Numbered from the stretch's first letter, positions 51,131 to 61,330 are shown. The stretch is DNA of 64,000 nt from Sphingomonas sp. BT-65 (GCF_026107375.2 NZ_JAPCIA010000003.1:232105-296104), one strand, 5' to 3'. Notes: a model not told the origin generated them from the letters alone. Numbers and translations are program-made.

Positions 51131-52681
51131 ATGCACAGCGTGGTCGAGAGGGTTGTCATCGTGGGCGGCGGCACTGCCGGCTGGCTGGCGGCGTCGCGCC
51201 TCGCCAGCTCGCCGCGCGCCCGCTCCGGCGGGCTCCGCGTCACGCTGATCGAGGCGCCCGATATCCCGATCATCGGCGTCGGCGAAGGCACCTGGCCGAC
51301 GATGCGCGCGACGCTTGCGGCGATCGGCCTCGGCGAGGCCGAATTCCTGCTCGCCTGCGACGCGTCGTTCAAGCAGGGATCGCGCTTTGACGGCTGGCTC
51401 GAGGGCACCCCGGAGGACCGTTACTATCATCCCTTCACCTCCCCACCCCCCGCCGCGATGGCAGAATTGCTCGCGGCCTGGCAGACGACGGCGCCCGACC
51501 TGTCCTTTGCCGCCGTGATGACCCCGCAGGCGCATGTCTGCGACCACGACCTCGCTCCGCGCCAGCGGATGATGCCCGACTATCAGGGCGCGGCGAACTA
51601 TGCCTATCATCTCGACGCCGGCAAGTTCGCCGTGCTGCTCACCTCGCACGCGACGCGGCGGCTCGGCGTCGAACATGTCGCCGCGCATGTCACCGGCGTG
51701 CGGCGCGGTGCGGGCGATACGATCGCCGCGGTCGTCACGCGCGAGCGCGGGGAGATTGAAGGCGACCTGTTCGTCGACTGCACCGGCCTTGCCGGGGTAC
51801 TGATCGGCGGGGAGCTGGGGGTCGAGTGGATCGACCGCAGTGACACGCTGTTCAACGATCGCGCGCTCGCCGCGCAGGTCCCCGTCGAGCCCGGGAGTGC
51901 GATCGCGTCGCAAACCGTGTCGACCGCGCATGAAGCGGGCTGGATCTGGGACATCGGGCTGCCCAGTCGGCGCGGCATCGGCTGCGTCTATGCCAGCCGC
52001 TTCATGGACGATGCCGCGGCGGAGGCGAGCCTGCGCGCCTATATCGCCCGCGTGCTACCCGACGCACCCGAAGTGCCGGTGCGCCGTCTTGCGTTCCCGA
52101 CCGGCCATCGCGCGCGCTTCTGGCAAGGCAATTGCGTCGCCATCGGCCTGTCGGCGGGCTTCATCGAGCCGCTCGAGGCCTCGGCGATCGTGCTGATCGA
52201 ATTGTCATTGAATGCGCTGATCGACAATTTTCCGGCCGATGCGGTGGCGATGCCGATCCACGCCAGACGCTTCAACAGCTTGTTCCGCTATCGCTGGGAC
52301 CGCATCGTCGAGTTCCTGAAGCTCCATTATGCGCTGAGCCGCCGTCAGGAGCCCTATTGGCTGGCGCAGCGCGATCCGGCGCACATCCCGCCGCGACTGG
52401 CCGAGATGCTGACGCTGTGGCGTGACCAGCCGCCATCGACCTGGGACTTCCCGCAAGTCGACGAGATCTTCTCGGCCGAGAGTCACCAGTACATTCTCTA
52501 TGGCATGGGGCATCCCGTGCCCGCCGGCGTGCAGGCCAACGACAAGGCCGGCGCGATGCTCATGCAGAACCGGCAGCGCGCCCGCTCGCTCGCCGCTGCG
52601 CTGCCCAGTAACCGCGATTATCTGGATGCGCTGCGCGCCGAAGCCGGCGCCGCGGCCGTGCGCCACGAAAGCAGGGTATGA
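51131..52681 (+). CDS. Flavin-dependent tryptophan-halogenase-like protein, copy 1
   Basis: A 516-residue FAD enzyme. GGGTAGWLA at 12-20 is the FAD-binding motif. K81 in [12 protein letters not shown] corresponds to the catalytic Lys of PrnA (K79). W271-I-W273-D-I matches the halogenase W-x-W-x-I motif, although LP is displaced by one residue. [18 protein letters not shown] holds the expected Glu. All key positions are therefore present. Known relatives brominate or chlorinate indoles, but the natural substrate of those in receptor loci is not established. A flavin reductase would be needed and is not seen here. Its stop overlaps SapC (ATGA). Start ATG at 51131; no strong Shine-Dalgarno site. 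Confidence 0.87.
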   Translation: MHSVVERVVIVGGGTAGWLAASRLASSPRARSGGLRVTLIEAPDIPIIGVGEGTWPTMRATLAAIGLGEAEFLLACDASFKQGSRFDGWLEGTPEDRYYHPFTSPPPAAMAELLAAWQTTAPDLSFAAVMTPQAHVCDHDLAPRQRMMPDYQGAANYAYHLDAGKFAVLLTSHATRRLGVEHVAAHVTGVRRGAGDTIAAVVTRERGEIEGDLFVDCTGLAGVLIGGELGVEWIDRSDTLFNDRALAAQVPVEPGSAIASQTVSTAHEAGWIWDIGLPSRRGIGCVYASRFMDDAAAEASLRAYIARVLPDAPEVPVRRLAFPTGHRARFWQGNCVAIGLSAGFIEPLEASAIVLIELSLNALIDNFPADAVAMPIHARRFNSLFRYRWDRIVEFLKLHYALSRRQEPYWLAQRDPAHIPPRLAEMLTLWRDQPPSTWDFPQVDEIFSAESHQYILYGMGHPVPAGVQANDKAGAMLMQNRQRARSLAAALPSNRDYLDALRAEAGAAAVRHESRV

Positions 52682-53397
52682 CTCAGCACGCCATTCTCGA
52701 CAACAACACCCACCGCGCGCTGCGCGTCCGCTCCGATGTGGGCACGGACCTTGGCGATGGCGTGATGGGGACGCTGACCGTGCCCAGCGAATTTCGCAAC
52801 GTGCAGGGCCAGTTCCCGATCCTGTTCCGCCGCGAAATGGGGCGCGACGACTTCTTCGCGCTCGCGCTGTTCGGCTTCGAGAACGGAGAGAATCTCTTCC
52901 TCGACGGCAATCGTTGGGACGCGCGCTACCGCCCGCTGTCACTCGCGATCCAGCCCTTTCTGATCGGGCGCCCGGAAAGCGGGGAGGGGCCGGGGCAAGT
53001 CCATATCGACCTTGGCCATCCGCGCATCGCGGCGGACGGCGAGGGCGTGCGGCTGTTCGACGCCGAGGGCGCGGCGACGCCCTATCTCGAGGATGTCGCC
53101 GAACGGCTCGGCGCGCTGGACGAGGGGTATCGCGCGAGCAAGGGATTTTTTGACGCGCTGCTCGCCCACGACCTGCTCGAACCGTTCAGCCTTGAGGTGA
53201 CGCTCGACGACATGTCGGTCCATTCGCTCGTCGGGTACCACATCATCGACGAGACCAAGCTGCGCCTGCTCGACGCGGAGACGCTGTGGCGCCTCCATGT
53301 CGATGGGCATCTGATGCCGATCTTCATGGCGCTCGCGTCACTGTCGCAGATCTCCGCGCTCGTCGCGCGCAAGAACCGCAGGCTGGCCGGTGGCTGA
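52678..53397 (+). CDS. SapC-family protein
   Basis: A 239-residue cytoplasmic protein of the SapC family, named after a Campylobacter S-layer gene cluster. Signatures: [18 protein letters not shown] near 36-53, [48 protein letters not shown] and a C-terminal [23 protein letters not shown]. Its biochemical role is unknown. It is almost always found with TonB receptors, halogenase-like and cupin genes in this group of bacteria. The start overlaps the halogenase stop by 4 nt and its end overlaps the cupin gene by 8 nt, so the four genes are translationally linked. Confidence 0.9.
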   Translation: MTQHAILDNNTHRALRVRSDVGTDLGDGVMGTLTVPSEFRNVQGQFPILFRREMGRDDFFALALFGFENGENLFLDGNRWDARYRPLSLAIQPFLIGRPESGEGPGQVHIDLGHPRIAADGEGVRLFDAEGAATPYLEDVAERLGALDEGYRASKGFFDALLAHDLLEPFSLEVTLDDMSVHSLVGYHIIDETKLRLLDAETLWRLHVDGHLMPIFMALASLSQISALVARKNRRLAGG

Positions 53398-54418
53398 ACA
53401 GGCGCTGTCCATTCCCCCCTCTCTGACCAAGGTGCCGGAGCGTGACTGGAGGGCAGTGGGGCTCGACACGCTGCTCAAGGAAGCGCGCGAGCCCTTCGTC
53501 GTGCGCGGGCTGGTCGCCGACTGGCCGCTGGTCGCTGTGGGCAAGAGCGGCGCCCGCGCGGCGCGGCGCTATCTGCTGGATCATGCCCGCGACCGGCCCT
53601 TCACCGTCTCGATCGGCTCGCCCGGGCATGACGGGCGGATGTTCTACGACACCGACATGCAGATGAATTTCCGTACCGGAACGGGCAAGCTCGCCGATAT
53701 CTTCGCGGGGATCGATAAGGCCGAGGAGCTTGGCGAGAACCGCACCGTCTATCTCGCATCGATCGACATTCCGTCGCATTTCGACGGCCTCGACGCGGCG
53801 AATCCGATCGATCTCGGGATGCGGGATCCGTTGAAGAGCATCTGGATCGGCACGCGCACACTGATCGCCGCGCACAATGATTTCCCGGACAATCTCGCCT
53901 GCGTCGCGGTCGGCCGGCGGCGGTTCACGCTGTTCCCGCCCGACCAGTTTCGCAATCTCTATCTGGGGCCGATCGACAATACGCCGGCGGGCCGCACGGT
54001 GAGCATGGTCGATTTCAACGATCCCGATTTCGAGCGCTACCCGCGCTTCCGCGAGGCGCTGGAGCACGCCATGGTGGCCGAGCTCGGCCCGGGCGACGCG
54101 ATCCATATCCCGATGATGTGGTGGCACCACATCGAAGGGCTCGATCCGTTCAATGTGCTGGTCAACTATTGGTGGCGCGATACCCCGCGCTGGCTCGGCC
54201 AGCCGCAGGATGCGCTCAACCATGCGATCCTCTCGATCCGCGACTTGCCGCCCGAACAGAAGGCGCACTGGCGCGCGCTGTTCGACCATTATGTCTTTGC
54301 CAATGGAGATGATGTGACGGAACATCTGCCCGAGGGAATGCGCGGCATCCTCGATCCGCTGACGCACGAGACCGCTTCGCGCATCCGCGCCTATTTGCTG
54401 CGGCAGTTGAGCCGGTGA
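53390..54418 (+). CDS. Cupin/JmjC-like Fe(II) dioxygenase-type protein
   Basis: A 342-residue protein of the cupin-8/JmjC-like fold. The metal triad is probably H162 and D164 in IAAHNDFPDNLACVAVGRRR and H246 or H247 in IPMMWWHHIEGLDPFNVLVNYWW. The N-terminal EPFVVRGLVADWPLV is the usual opening of this group. Such proteins hydroxylate protein side chains with Fe(II) and 2-oxoglutarate. GTG at 53390 overlaps the end of SapC, and its own end overlaps the next gene (GTGA). Sitting between two halogenase-like genes, it may act with them on a common target, for example an aromatic residue or small molecule, but this is speculative. Confidence 0.84.
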   Translation: MAEQALSIPPSLTKVPERDWRAVGLDTLLKEAREPFVVRGLVADWPLVAVGKSGARAARRYLLDHARDRPFTVSIGSPGHDGRMFYDTDMQMNFRTGTGKLADIFAGIDKAEELGENRTVYLASIDIPSHFDGLDAANPIDLGMRDPLKSIWIGTRTLIAAHNDFPDNLACVAVGRRRFTLFPPDQFRNLYLGPIDNTPAGRTVSMVDFNDPDFERYPRFREALEHAMVAELGPGDAIHIPMMWWHHIEGLDPFNVLVNYWWRDTPRWLGQPQDALNHAILSIRDLPPEQKAHWRALFDHYVFANGDDVTEHLPEGMRGILDPLTHETASRIRAYLLRQLSR

Positions 54419-55911
54419 GCGCGCGTCCCGCGACACGCGTGGTCATCGCCGGTGGCGGCACCGCGGGCTGGATGGCCGCGGCTGCGATCAGCCGGACGAT
54501 GGGCCCCACGATCGACTTGACCCTGGTCGAGTCCGAGCAGATCGGCACGATCGGGGTGGGGGAATCGACCATTCCCCCGCTGGTCAACTTCAACCGCATT
54601 CTGCGCATCGGCGAGGCCGAGTTCATGCGCGCGGCGCAGGCGACCTTCAAGCTCGGCATCCTGTTCGACAATTGGAAGCATGACGGGCACAGCTATTTCC
54701 ACAGCTTCGGCCTGTCGGGGAAGGATCACTGGTCGGCGGGATTCCAGCATTTCTGGCTCTACGGGCGCGAGCGGGGGCACCAAGAGCCCTATGACGATTA
54801 TTGTCTTGAGCTCGCCGCGGCGATGCAGGGCAAGTTCGCGCACCTGCCGCAGGACCGGATGAACTATGCCTATCACGTCGATGCGACGCTGTACGGCCGC
54901 TACCTGCGCAAGCTCGCCGAGGAGGCGGGCACCAAGCGGGTCGAGGGCAAGATCCAGCGCGTCGAGCTGAACGGCGAGACCGGCGACATCGCCGCGCTGC
55001 TGCTCGATGGCGAGCGGCGGATCGAGGGCGATATGTTCGTCGACTGCACCGGCTTCCGCGGGCTGCTGATCGACGGCGCGCTGCATGCCGGGTTCGAGGA
55101 TTGGGGGCACTGGCTGCCCAACGACAGCGCGATCGCGGTGCAATCGAAGCATCTGGGGCCGCCGCAGCCCTATACCCAGGCGATCGCGCACGATGCGGGC
55201 TGGCAATGGCGCATCCCGCTGCAGCACCGCATGGGCGCGGGGATCGTCTATGCGAGCGGCTATCTGTCGCGCGACGAAGCCTATCACCGGCTGATTTCGA
55301 CCGTCGGTGAGCCGCTGATCGAGCCGTTCGACATCAAGTTCAAGGGCGGGGTGCGGCGCAAGCAATGGTATCGCAACTGCGTCGCTATCGGCCTGTCGGG
55401 CGGGTTCGTCGAGCCACTCGAGGCGACCACGGTGCACCTGATCCAGCGCGCGGTGCTGCGCTTCGTGCGGCTGATGCCCAACGGGCGCGTGAGCGAACGC
55501 GACGCGGCCGAGTTCAACGAGCAGCAGCGCCAGGATATCGAGCAGATCCGCGACTTCGTGATCCTGCACTACAAGGCGACCAACCGGCGCGACAGCGCGT
55601 TCTGGCGGCATGTCGCGGCGATGCCGGTACCGGATTCGCTGGCGCAGAAGATCGAGCTGTTCCGCGAGACCGCCCGCACCTTCCGCAAGAATGAGGAGCT
55701 GTTCGCGGAAAATAGCTGGGTGCAGGTGATGATGGGGCAGGGGATCGATCCGCAAAGCTGGCATCCGATCGCGGAGAAGCTGTCGGACGACGAGCTGGCG
55801 CGGCTGCTGGCGACGCTGCGCGAGGATGTGACGCGCACCGTCGCGACGCTGCCCGAGCATCATGCCTATGTCGCGCAATATTGTGGCGCCGCCGATCCGG
55901 TGGCGGCCTGA
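54415..55911 (+). CDS. Flavin-dependent tryptophan-halogenase-like protein, copy 2
   Basis: A 498-residue FAD enzyme related to copy 1 but not a recent duplicate. FAD motif GGGTAGWMA at 13-21; IGVGESTIPPL; catalytic K79 in ATFKLGILFDNW; the full W263-Q-W265-R-I-P268 motif; Glu in GGFVEPLEATTVHLIQRAV. Conservation of all halogenase positions argues for activity. GTG at 54415 overlaps the cupin stop. The sequence is closer to the canonical halogenase pattern than copy 1, so the two could differ in substrate or one could assist the other. Followed after 11 bp by the LacI regulator. Confidence 0.88.
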   Translation: MSARPATRVVIAGGGTAGWMAAAAISRTMGPTIDLTLVESEQIGTIGVGESTIPPLVNFNRILRIGEAEFMRAAQATFKLGILFDNWKHDGHSYFHSFGLSGKDHWSAGFQHFWLYGRERGHQEPYDDYCLELAAAMQGKFAHLPQDRMNYAYHVDATLYGRYLRKLAEEAGTKRVEGKIQRVELNGETGDIAALLLDGERRIEGDMFVDCTGFRGLLIDGALHAGFEDWGHWLPNDSAIAVQSKHLGPPQPYTQAIAHDAGWQWRIPLQHRMGAGIVYASGYLSRDEAYHRLISTVGEPLIEPFDIKFKGGVRRKQWYRNCVAIGLSGGFVEPLEATTVHLIQRAVLRFVRLMPNGRVSERDAAEFNEQQRQDIEQIRDFVILHYKATNRRDSAFWRHVAAMPVPDSLAQKIELFRETARTFRKNEELFAENSWVQVMMGQGIDPQSWHPIAEKLSDDELARLLATLREDVTRTVATLPEHHAYVAQYCGAADPVAA

Positions 55912-55922
55912 GCGACACACGC

Positions 55923-56969
55923 ATGGCACGCCGGAAACAGGCCGTCACGATCCGCCACGTCGCCGCCGATGCCGGCGTGTCGCTGCAGACCGTGAGCCGC
56001 GTCATCAACAAGGAGCCGAACGTACGGCCCGAGATGGCCGAGCGCGTGCGCACCTCGATCGCAAAGCTCGGCTATGTCCCGTCGATCGCGGCGCAGCGGA
56101 TGAGCGGATCGCGGTCGTATCTGATCATGGCGCTCAACGACCGCGAACGTACCCTCGACGGCTGGCGCGCGCGCGACGGCACCGACTGGGTCGACCAGAT
56201 GCTGCTCGGCGGGATGCTGACCTGTTCCGAACATGGCTATCGCCTGATCGTCGAGCTGGTCGACACGCACAGCGACCATATCGAGCGCGAACTTTCCGCG
56301 GCGCTGGCGGCGCTCCAGCCCGACGGGGTGATCCTGACGCCGCCGCATTCGGCCAACCCGGCGATCCTGGAGTTGCTCGACGACGCGCATATCAGCCTGG
56401 CGCGGATCGGATCGCTGCACGAGGGGCCGGGGTTCCGGCTGACGATGGGGGACGATCTGGCGGCGGCGCTCGCCACGCGGCACCTCACCGGGCTCGGCCA
56501 TGCGCGGATCGCGCTGATCGCCGGGCCGGACGAATATGAGCTGAGCGGCTGGCGTGTCGATGGCTGGCGCGCGGCGATGGCCGAGGCCGGGCTGTCCACT
56601 GAAGGATTGCTCGCGCAGGGCGATTTCAGCCGCGAGTCCGGCCGCGCCGCGGCGCCGCGCCTGATCGATGCTGGGGCGACCGCGATCATCGCGAGCAACG
56701 ATCAGATGACGCTCGGTGCGCTCGAGGTTGCGCGCGAACGCGGCTTGACGGTGCCGCGCGACCTCTCGCTGATCAGCTTCGACGACACGCCGATCGCGCG
56801 CTTCAACCACCCGCCGCTGACCGCGATCACGCAGCCGATCGCCGAAGTGACGGCGCGGGCGGTCGAACTGATCATCGCGGCGCGGGGCGGGCGGGCGGTG
56901 CCGGACGGGCCGGTGGTCGTGCCGCCGACGCTGACGGTGCGGGAATCGACGGCCGCGCCCCGCCACTGA
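55923..56969 (+). CDS. LacI-family transcriptional regulator
   Basis: A 348-residue repressor. The helix-turn-helix at about 9-30 reads IRHVAADAGVSLQTVSRVIN, followed by VRPEMAERVRTSIAKLGYVP and a sugar-binding sensor domain (ALIAGPDEYELSGWRVDGW, IIASNDQMTLGALEVARERG, ISFDDTPIARFNHPPLTAI). It lies at the end of the halogenase operon, 11 bp after it. It is the obvious candidate to bind the GAACGTTC palindromes before GH16, GH3 and the receptor, with a glucan-derived sugar as inducer. ATG at 55923 is chosen over an upstream start at 55881 that would run into the halogenase end. This link is inferred from position and operator type. Confidence 0.9.
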   Translation: MARRKQAVTIRHVAADAGVSLQTVSRVINKEPNVRPEMAERVRTSIAKLGYVPSIAAQRMSGSRSYLIMALNDRERTLDGWRARDGTDWVDQMLLGGMLTCSEHGYRLIVELVDTHSDHIERELSAALAALQPDGVILTPPHSANPAILELLDDAHISLARIGSLHEGPGFRLTMGDDLAAALATRHLTGLGHARIALIAGPDEYELSGWRVDGWRAAMAEAGLSTEGLLAQGDFSRESGRAAAPRLIDAGATAIIASNDQMTLGALEVARERGLTVPRDLSLISFDDTPIARFNHPPLTAITQPIAEVTARAVELIIAARGGRAVPDGPVVVPPTLTVRESTAAPRH

Positions 56970-56980
56970 CGGGCGCCTGA

Positions 56981-57066
56981 TGGTACGGGCGGGGGGACTT
57001 GAACCCCCACGAGCCGAAGCTCAACGGATTTTAAGTCCGGTGCGTCTACCATTCCGCCACGCCCGC
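56981..57066 (-). tRNA. tRNA-Leu (UAA)
   Basis: The minus strand folds as a class II tRNA: acceptor GCGGGCG pairs with CGCCCGT (first pair G-U), the anticodon arm CCGGACTTAAAATCCG shows anticodon TAA, a long variable arm follows, then the T arm with GTTCAAGTC and an encoded CCA end. It lies between the LacI gene and ihfB and marks the switch to core genes. Confidence 0.95.
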
Positions 57067-57122
57067 ATCGGACTGGCTGTATCGGGTCGGGAACGGAGTG
57101 CCAAGCGCGCTAGGGCCAAGCC

Positions 57123-57401
57123 CTAGACGTTCAGGCGCGCGCGCATTTCCTTGCCGGGCTTGAAATAGGGAACCCGTTTGGCCGAGACGTCGACGGTCTC
57201 GCCCGTGCGCGGGTTGCGGCCGGTGCGCGCGTCGCGCGCGCGGGTGGAGAAGGCGCCGAAGCCGCGCAGCTCGACGCGGCCGTTCACGACGAGCCGCGTG
57301 GTGATCTCTTCGAAGAAGGTGTCGACGATGCGCTCGATCTCACGCGCGGACAGGCCGGGATTGTCCGCCGCCAGCATCTGCACGAGTTCCGAACGGATCA
57401 T
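57123..57401 (-). CDS. ihfB: Integration host factor beta subunit
   Basis: A 92-residue DNA-bending protein of the HU/IHF family. [30 protein letters not shown] and [27 protein letters not shown] are the IHF-beta pattern; the GRNPRTGE arm inserts into the minor groove. It forms a heterodimer with IHF-alpha and takes part in transcription, replication and recombination. It lies directly downstream of rpsA on the same strand, the usual order in proteobacteria, with a terminator-like hairpin between, so it may have its own promoter in the 205-bp spacer. Confidence 0.93.
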   Translation of the reverse strand: MIRSELVQMLAADNPGLSAREIERIVDTFFEEITTRLVVNGRVELRGFGAFSTRARDARTGRNPRTGETVDVSAKRVPYFKPGKEMRARLNV

Positions 57402-57571
57402 CCCGCGTCCCCAACTGCCCGGTCATTTGCGCCGGAAACAATATGTATCGCCGCGCTCAGCGGCGCGGTGCGGGACTGATTTAGGCGCGTTTCCTTACCT
57501 GCATCAATCGAATCTTGCGGCTCCGCGGTGCTTTTCAGAGACACCGGCGGGAAGCCGTTGAAATGATTGGC

Positions 57572-57598
57572 GGGACGGTCCGCCATCCGGACCGCCCC
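57572..57598 (-). terminator. Terminator-like hairpin after rpsA
   Basis: Arms 57572-57582 and 57588-57598 pair at 10 of 11 positions around a 5-nt loop, beginning 9 nt past the rpsA stop. The downstream minus-strand DNA has only scattered T residues, so termination may be partial. Confidence 0.55.
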
Positions 57599-57606
57599 GC
57601 ACACAA

Positions 57607-59319
57607 TCACTTCTTCTCTTCGCGAGCCTTGAGGGCCTCGCCCAGGATGTCGCCCAGCGATGCGCCCGAATCGGACGAACCATATTGCGCGACCGCCTGC
57701 TTCTCCTCGGCGATCTGCATCGCCTTGACCGAGAAGGTCGGCTTCTTCGAACGGTCCATGCCGGTGACCATCGCGTCGAACTTCTGGCCGACCTGGAAAC
57801 GCTCCGGACGCTGCTCGTCGCGGTCACGGCCGAGGTCGGTGCGCTTGATGAAGCCGGTCGCGCCATCGTCGCCAACCTGCACTTCGAGGCCCGCGTCGCG
57901 GACTTCCAGAACGGTGACCGTGACGATCTCGTTCTTGTTCACGCGCGCTCCGCCGGTGGCGGCCGCCGGGGTCGGCACGCCGCCGCGCTCGAGCTGCTTC
58001 ATGCCGAGCGAGATGCGCTCCTTGTCGGGCTCAACCGCGAGCACAACGGCCTTGACCATCTCACCCTTGCGGTGAAGCGCCAGCGCATCTTCGCCCGAGA
58101 TGCCCCAGGCGATGTCCGACATGTGGACCATGCCGTCGACGTCGTTGTCGAGACCGATGAACAGGCCGAACTCGGTGGCGTTCTTGACTTCGCCCTCGAC
58201 CTCGGTGCCGACCGGGTGAGCGGCCGCAAAGGCCTCCCACGGGTTCTGCTGGGCCTGCTTGAGGCCGAGCGAGATGCGGCGCTTGTCCTGATCGACCTCG
58301 AGCACGACGACATCGACTTCCTGCGAGGTCGAGACGATCTTGCCCGGATGGACATTCTTCTTGGTCCAGCTCATCTCCGAGACGTGGACGAGGCCCTCGA
58401 TGCCCGGCTCGAGCTCGACGAACGCACCATATTCGGTGATGTTGGTCACGCGGCCCGACAGCTTCGCACCGATCGGATACTTGACGCCGGCGCCATCCCA
58501 AGGATCGCTCTCGAGCTGCTTCATGCCGAGCGAGATGCGCTGGGTGTCGCGGTTGATGCGGATGATCTGCACCTTCACCGTGTCGCCGATGTTGAGCATC
58601 TCCGACGGGTGGTTGACGCGCTTGTAGCTCAAGTCGGTGACATGCAGCAGGCCGTCGATGCCGCCGAGGTCGACGAACGCACCATAGTCGGTGATGTTCT
58701 TGACGACGCCGTCGATCACCTGGCCCTCGGCCAGGCTCTGGATCAGGCCCGAACGCTGCTCGGCACGGTTCTCTTCGAGGACGGCGCGGCGCGACACGAC
58801 GATGTTGCCGCGCTTGCGGTCCATCTTGAGGATCTGGAAGGGCTGCGGCAGGTCCATCAGCGGCTGCACGTCGCGCACCGGACGGATATCGACCTGCGAG
58901 CCCGGCAGGAACGCCACGGCACCGCTGAGGTCGACGGTGAAGCCGCCCTTGACGCGGCCGAAGATCACGCCCTCGACGCGGTTACCCTGCGAGAATTCGA
59001 GCTCGAGCTTGTCCCATGCGGCTTCGCGGCGGGCGCGGTCGCGGCTGAGCATCGCTTCGCCGTTCGCATTCTCGACGCGGTCGACATAGACCTCGACTTC
59101 GTCGCCGACCTTGAGATCGGCGGGCTGGCCCGGCGCGGCGAATTCGCGCAGCGGCACGCGGCCTTCGCTCTTGAGGCCGACGTCGATGATGGCGAGGTCG
59201 TTTTCGATGCCGGTGACGGTGCCGATGACGACGCGGCCTTCAAAGCTTTCTGCGCCGCCAAGCGTCTGGTCGAGAAGCGCGGCGAAATCGTCGCGCGTGG
59301 GGTTTGCCGAAGTGGCCAT
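57607..59319 (-). CDS. rpsA: 30S ribosomal protein S1
   Basis: A 570-residue RNA-binding protein with six S1 (OB-fold) domains that brings mRNA to the 30S subunit. Repeats are visible as GTVTGIENDLAIIDVGLKSEG, KNITDYGAFVDLGGIDGLLH, TNITEYGAFVELEPGIEGLV and KNATEFGLFIGLDNDVDGMV, with the conserved DPWD and NPWE pieces between. Length and order match alphaproteobacterial S1. Start ATG at 59319. Followed by ihfB. Confidence 0.97.
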   Translation of the reverse strand: MATSANPTRDDFAALLDQTLGGAESFEGRVVIGTVTGIENDLAIIDVGLKSEGRVPLREFAAPGQPADLKVGDEVEVYVDRVENANGEAMLSRDRARREAAWDKLELEFSQGNRVEGVIFGRVKGGFTVDLSGAVAFLPGSQVDIRPVRDVQPLMDLPQPFQILKMDRKRGNIVVSRRAVLEENRAEQRSGLIQSLAEGQVIDGVVKNITDYGAFVDLGGIDGLLHVTDLSYKRVNHPSEMLNIGDTVKVQIIRINRDTQRISLGMKQLESDPWDGAGVKYPIGAKLSGRVTNITEYGAFVELEPGIEGLVHVSEMSWTKKNVHPGKIVSTSQEVDVVVLEVDQDKRRISLGLKQAQQNPWEAFAAAHPVGTEVEGEVKNATEFGLFIGLDNDVDGMVHMSDIAWGISGEDALALHRKGEMVKAVVLAVEPDKERISLGMKQLERGGVPTPAAATGGARVNKNEIVTVTVLEVRDAGLEVQVGDDGATGFIKRTDLGRDRDEQRPERFQVGQKFDAMVTGMDRSKKPTFSVKAMQIAEEKQAVAQYGSSDSGASLGDILGEALKAREEKK

Positions 59320-59658
59320 AAAGGGTTCAGTCCTAACTATCGTTTTTCCGGCCGGCTGGTTGGATCCAGCGGTCTTGAAGGCCGAAATGCCGTGGCGGCC
59401 GCATGCCGGTCACGGCATCCGGTGGACGGGCGCGGTTGGAGAGGTCACGCTTTTGATCTAAAGCGAAAATGGCGCGTGAGCTGCACGCTCCGCGCCTCCC
59501 TCCGCGAGCACCCGCTCGCCGGACGGGCGCCCCCTTAGCTCCACTGCTCGGCAAAGGCAAGGAAATCCCGGCCTTGGGGCGGTCGCGACGGAGCCCTCAC
59601 CGATTATTTACCTTAACTGGTCACATCGCTCCCGAAACGAAAACGGAGAGGGGGCGAG
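59320..59658. other. Non-coding divergent region between rpsA and the STAS-like gene
   Basis: 339 bp with no convincing gene. It must hold the rpsA promoter and leader on the minus strand and a promoter for the plus-strand gene. An AT-richer stretch near 59598-59625 (TTATTTACCTTAACTGGTCA) is the best promoter candidate for the latter. I could not assign -35/-10 boxes with confidence. Confidence 0.3.
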
Positions 59659-60081
59659 ATGACACCGGTTGGCGGATTGGCGGAGAATGCGGACTGGCTG
59701 GTCGCCGCCGCGGCGTCCGATCTCTATGAGATCATCCGCGACGACAAGCTGAAGATCCTGCGGATCAGCCAGGTTGCGGTGCAGACGCGCGAGGAGGTTG
59801 ATCAGTATCTCGCCGTGCTGGGCGAGATCGTGCGCGACACGCGGCTGCGGTTCGGACGCGTCCGCGTGCTCGCCGACCTGCGCAACGCGCCGCTGCGCAC
59901 GCAGGAAGCGGCCGAGCGCATGCGGATGGGCAACCTTGCGCTCTATCGCACCGGAGACCGCGTCGCGCTGATCGTCGAATCAAGCCTGCTCAAGATGCAG
60001 CTGCGACGGACGCTGGTCGAGTATCAGAACATCTTCCTCTCGCCCAACGCCGCCGAGACCTGGCTCACAGCGCTCGACTGA
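59659..60081 (+). CDS. STAS/SpoIIAA-like small protein, putative
   Basis: A 140-residue cytoplasmic protein, no signal peptide. The pattern [22 protein letters not shown], then [46 protein letters not shown] and [11 protein letters not shown] alternates strands and helices like a STAS or SpoIIAA-like domain, with ADLRNAP in the place of the usual central strand-loop. ATG at 59659 has GGAGAGGGGGCGAG upstream. Its role is unknown. It converges with alanine dehydrogenase at a 3-bp gap. The fold call is by pattern only. Confidence 0.7.
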   Translation: MTPVGGLAENADWLVAAAASDLYEIIRDDKLKILRISQVAVQTREEVDQYLAVLGEIVRDTRLRFGRVRVLADLRNAPLRTQEAAERMRMGNLALYRTGDRVALIVESSLLKMQLRRTLVEYQNIFLSPNAAETWLTALD

Positions 60082-60084
60082 CGG

Positions 60085-61191
60085 TCAGGGGCGCCGGGCG
60101 GTGAAGGGCAGATCGAGCGCCTCGGCCACCGCCTCGTGGGTGATCGTGCCCTTGTAGACGTTGAGGCCGGCGGCGAGGTGGGGATCGGCCTCCATCGCCT
60201 TCTCCGCGCCGAGATTGGCGAGCTTCATCACGAAGGGCAGCGTGGCGTTGTTGAGCGCGAAGGTTGAGGTGCGCGCCACCGCGCCCGGCATGTTGGCGAC
60301 GCAATAATGGATCACACCATCGACCTCATAGACCGGGTCGTCATGCGTGGTGGCGTGGCTGGTCTCGAAGCAGCCGCCCTGATCGATCGCGATGTCGACC
60401 AGGACCGAGCCGCGCTTCATCGTCTTGAGCATGTCGCGCGTGACCAGCTTGGGCGCGGCCGCGCCGGGCACCAGCACCGCGCCGATCACCAGATGGGCAT
60501 TGGCCACCGCGGCGGCGATCGCCGCCTTGCTGGCATAGGCGGTCTTGATCTGGCTGCCGAAATGCATGTCGAGCTCGGCGAGGCGGGCGTTGTTGATATC
60601 GTAGATGGTGACGTCGGCGCGCAGGCCGGTGGCCATCTGCGCCGCGTTGATCCCGGAGACGCCGCCGCCGAGGATCGCGACCCGCGCCGGCGCGACGCCG
60701 GGGACGCCACCGAGCAGCACGCCGCGGCCGCCTTGCTCCTTTTCCAGATAGTGCGCGCCGACCTGAACCGACATGCGGCCCGCCACCTCGCTCATCGGCT
60801 TGAGCAGCGGCAGCGAGCGATCGTTGGCGGTGACCGTCTCATAGGCGATGCAGGTCGCGCCCGATTCCATCAGCCCTTCGGCCTGGGCCTTGTCGGCGGC
60901 GAGGTGAAGATAGGTGAACAGCGTGTGGCGCGCCTCGAGCAGCGCGATCTCGCTCGGCTGCGGTTCCTTGACCTTCACGATCATGTCGGACTGCGCGAAC
61001 ACGGTTGCCGCGTCCGGCACGATGCGCGCGCCGGCCGCGACATAGTCCGAATCCTCGAAGTCGATGCCCATCCCGGCGCGAGTCTCGACCGCGACTTCAT
61101 GGCCGACGGCGGTCAGCTCGGCGACTAGCGGCGGCGTCAGGCCGACGCGATATTCGTGATTCTTGATTTCCTTTGGAACACCGACGCGCAT
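60085..61191 (-). CDS. ald: Alanine dehydrogenase
   Basis: A 368-residue NAD-dependent enzyme that interconverts L-alanine and pyruvate plus ammonia. [20 protein letters not shown] at the N-terminus, [16 protein letters not shown] (substrate-binding Lys), [11 protein letters not shown] (catalytic His), [21 protein letters not shown] (NAD-binding) and [21 protein letters not shown] are diagnostic. Length is standard. Divergent from an Lrp/AsnC-family regulator across 139 bp, the typical arrangement for amino-acid-responsive control. Confidence 0.96.
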   Translation of the reverse strand: MRVGVPKEIKNHEYRVGLTPPLVAELTAVGHEVAVETRAGMGIDFEDSDYVAAGARIVPDAATVFAQSDMIVKVKEPQPSEIALLEARHTLFTYLHLAADKAQAEGLMESGATCIAYETVTANDRSLPLLKPMSEVAGRMSVQVGAHYLEKEQGGRGVLLGGVPGVAPARVAILGGGVSGINAAQMATGLRADVTIYDINNARLAELDMHFGSQIKTAYASKAAIAAAVANAHLVIGAVLVPGAAAPKLVTRDMLKTMKRGSVLVDIAIDQGGCFETSHATTHDDPVYEVDGVIHYCVANMPGAVARTSTFALNNATLPFVMKLANLGAEKAMEADPHLAAGLNVYKGTITHEAVAEALDLPFTARRP

Positions 61192-61284
61192 GACAAACTC
61201 TCCGATATCTGTGTCTCGCGCACATCGTAACGCAGGATATCGCCGCGAATCTCTGCAAACTTATGCGCTTGGATCGTGACGCTT

Positions 61285-61296
61285 GCATGAATATGC
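61285..61296. promoter_or_regulatory. Possible Lrp/AsnC-type site
   Basis: GCATGAATATGC, 4-bp arms around an AT-rich centre, in the 139-bp ald/regulator intergenic region. Only a weak resemblance to Lrp sites. Confidence 0.2.
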
Positions 61297-61330
61297 TTGT
61301 GAAAACGAGATACTCGGGATTCCATGCGCG

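Noticed and set aside
56981..57066. tRNA-Leu as an integration site for an island
   Set aside because: tRNA genes are common attachment sites, but I see no integrase and no repeated 3' tRNA fragment in the window, so this is not claimed.
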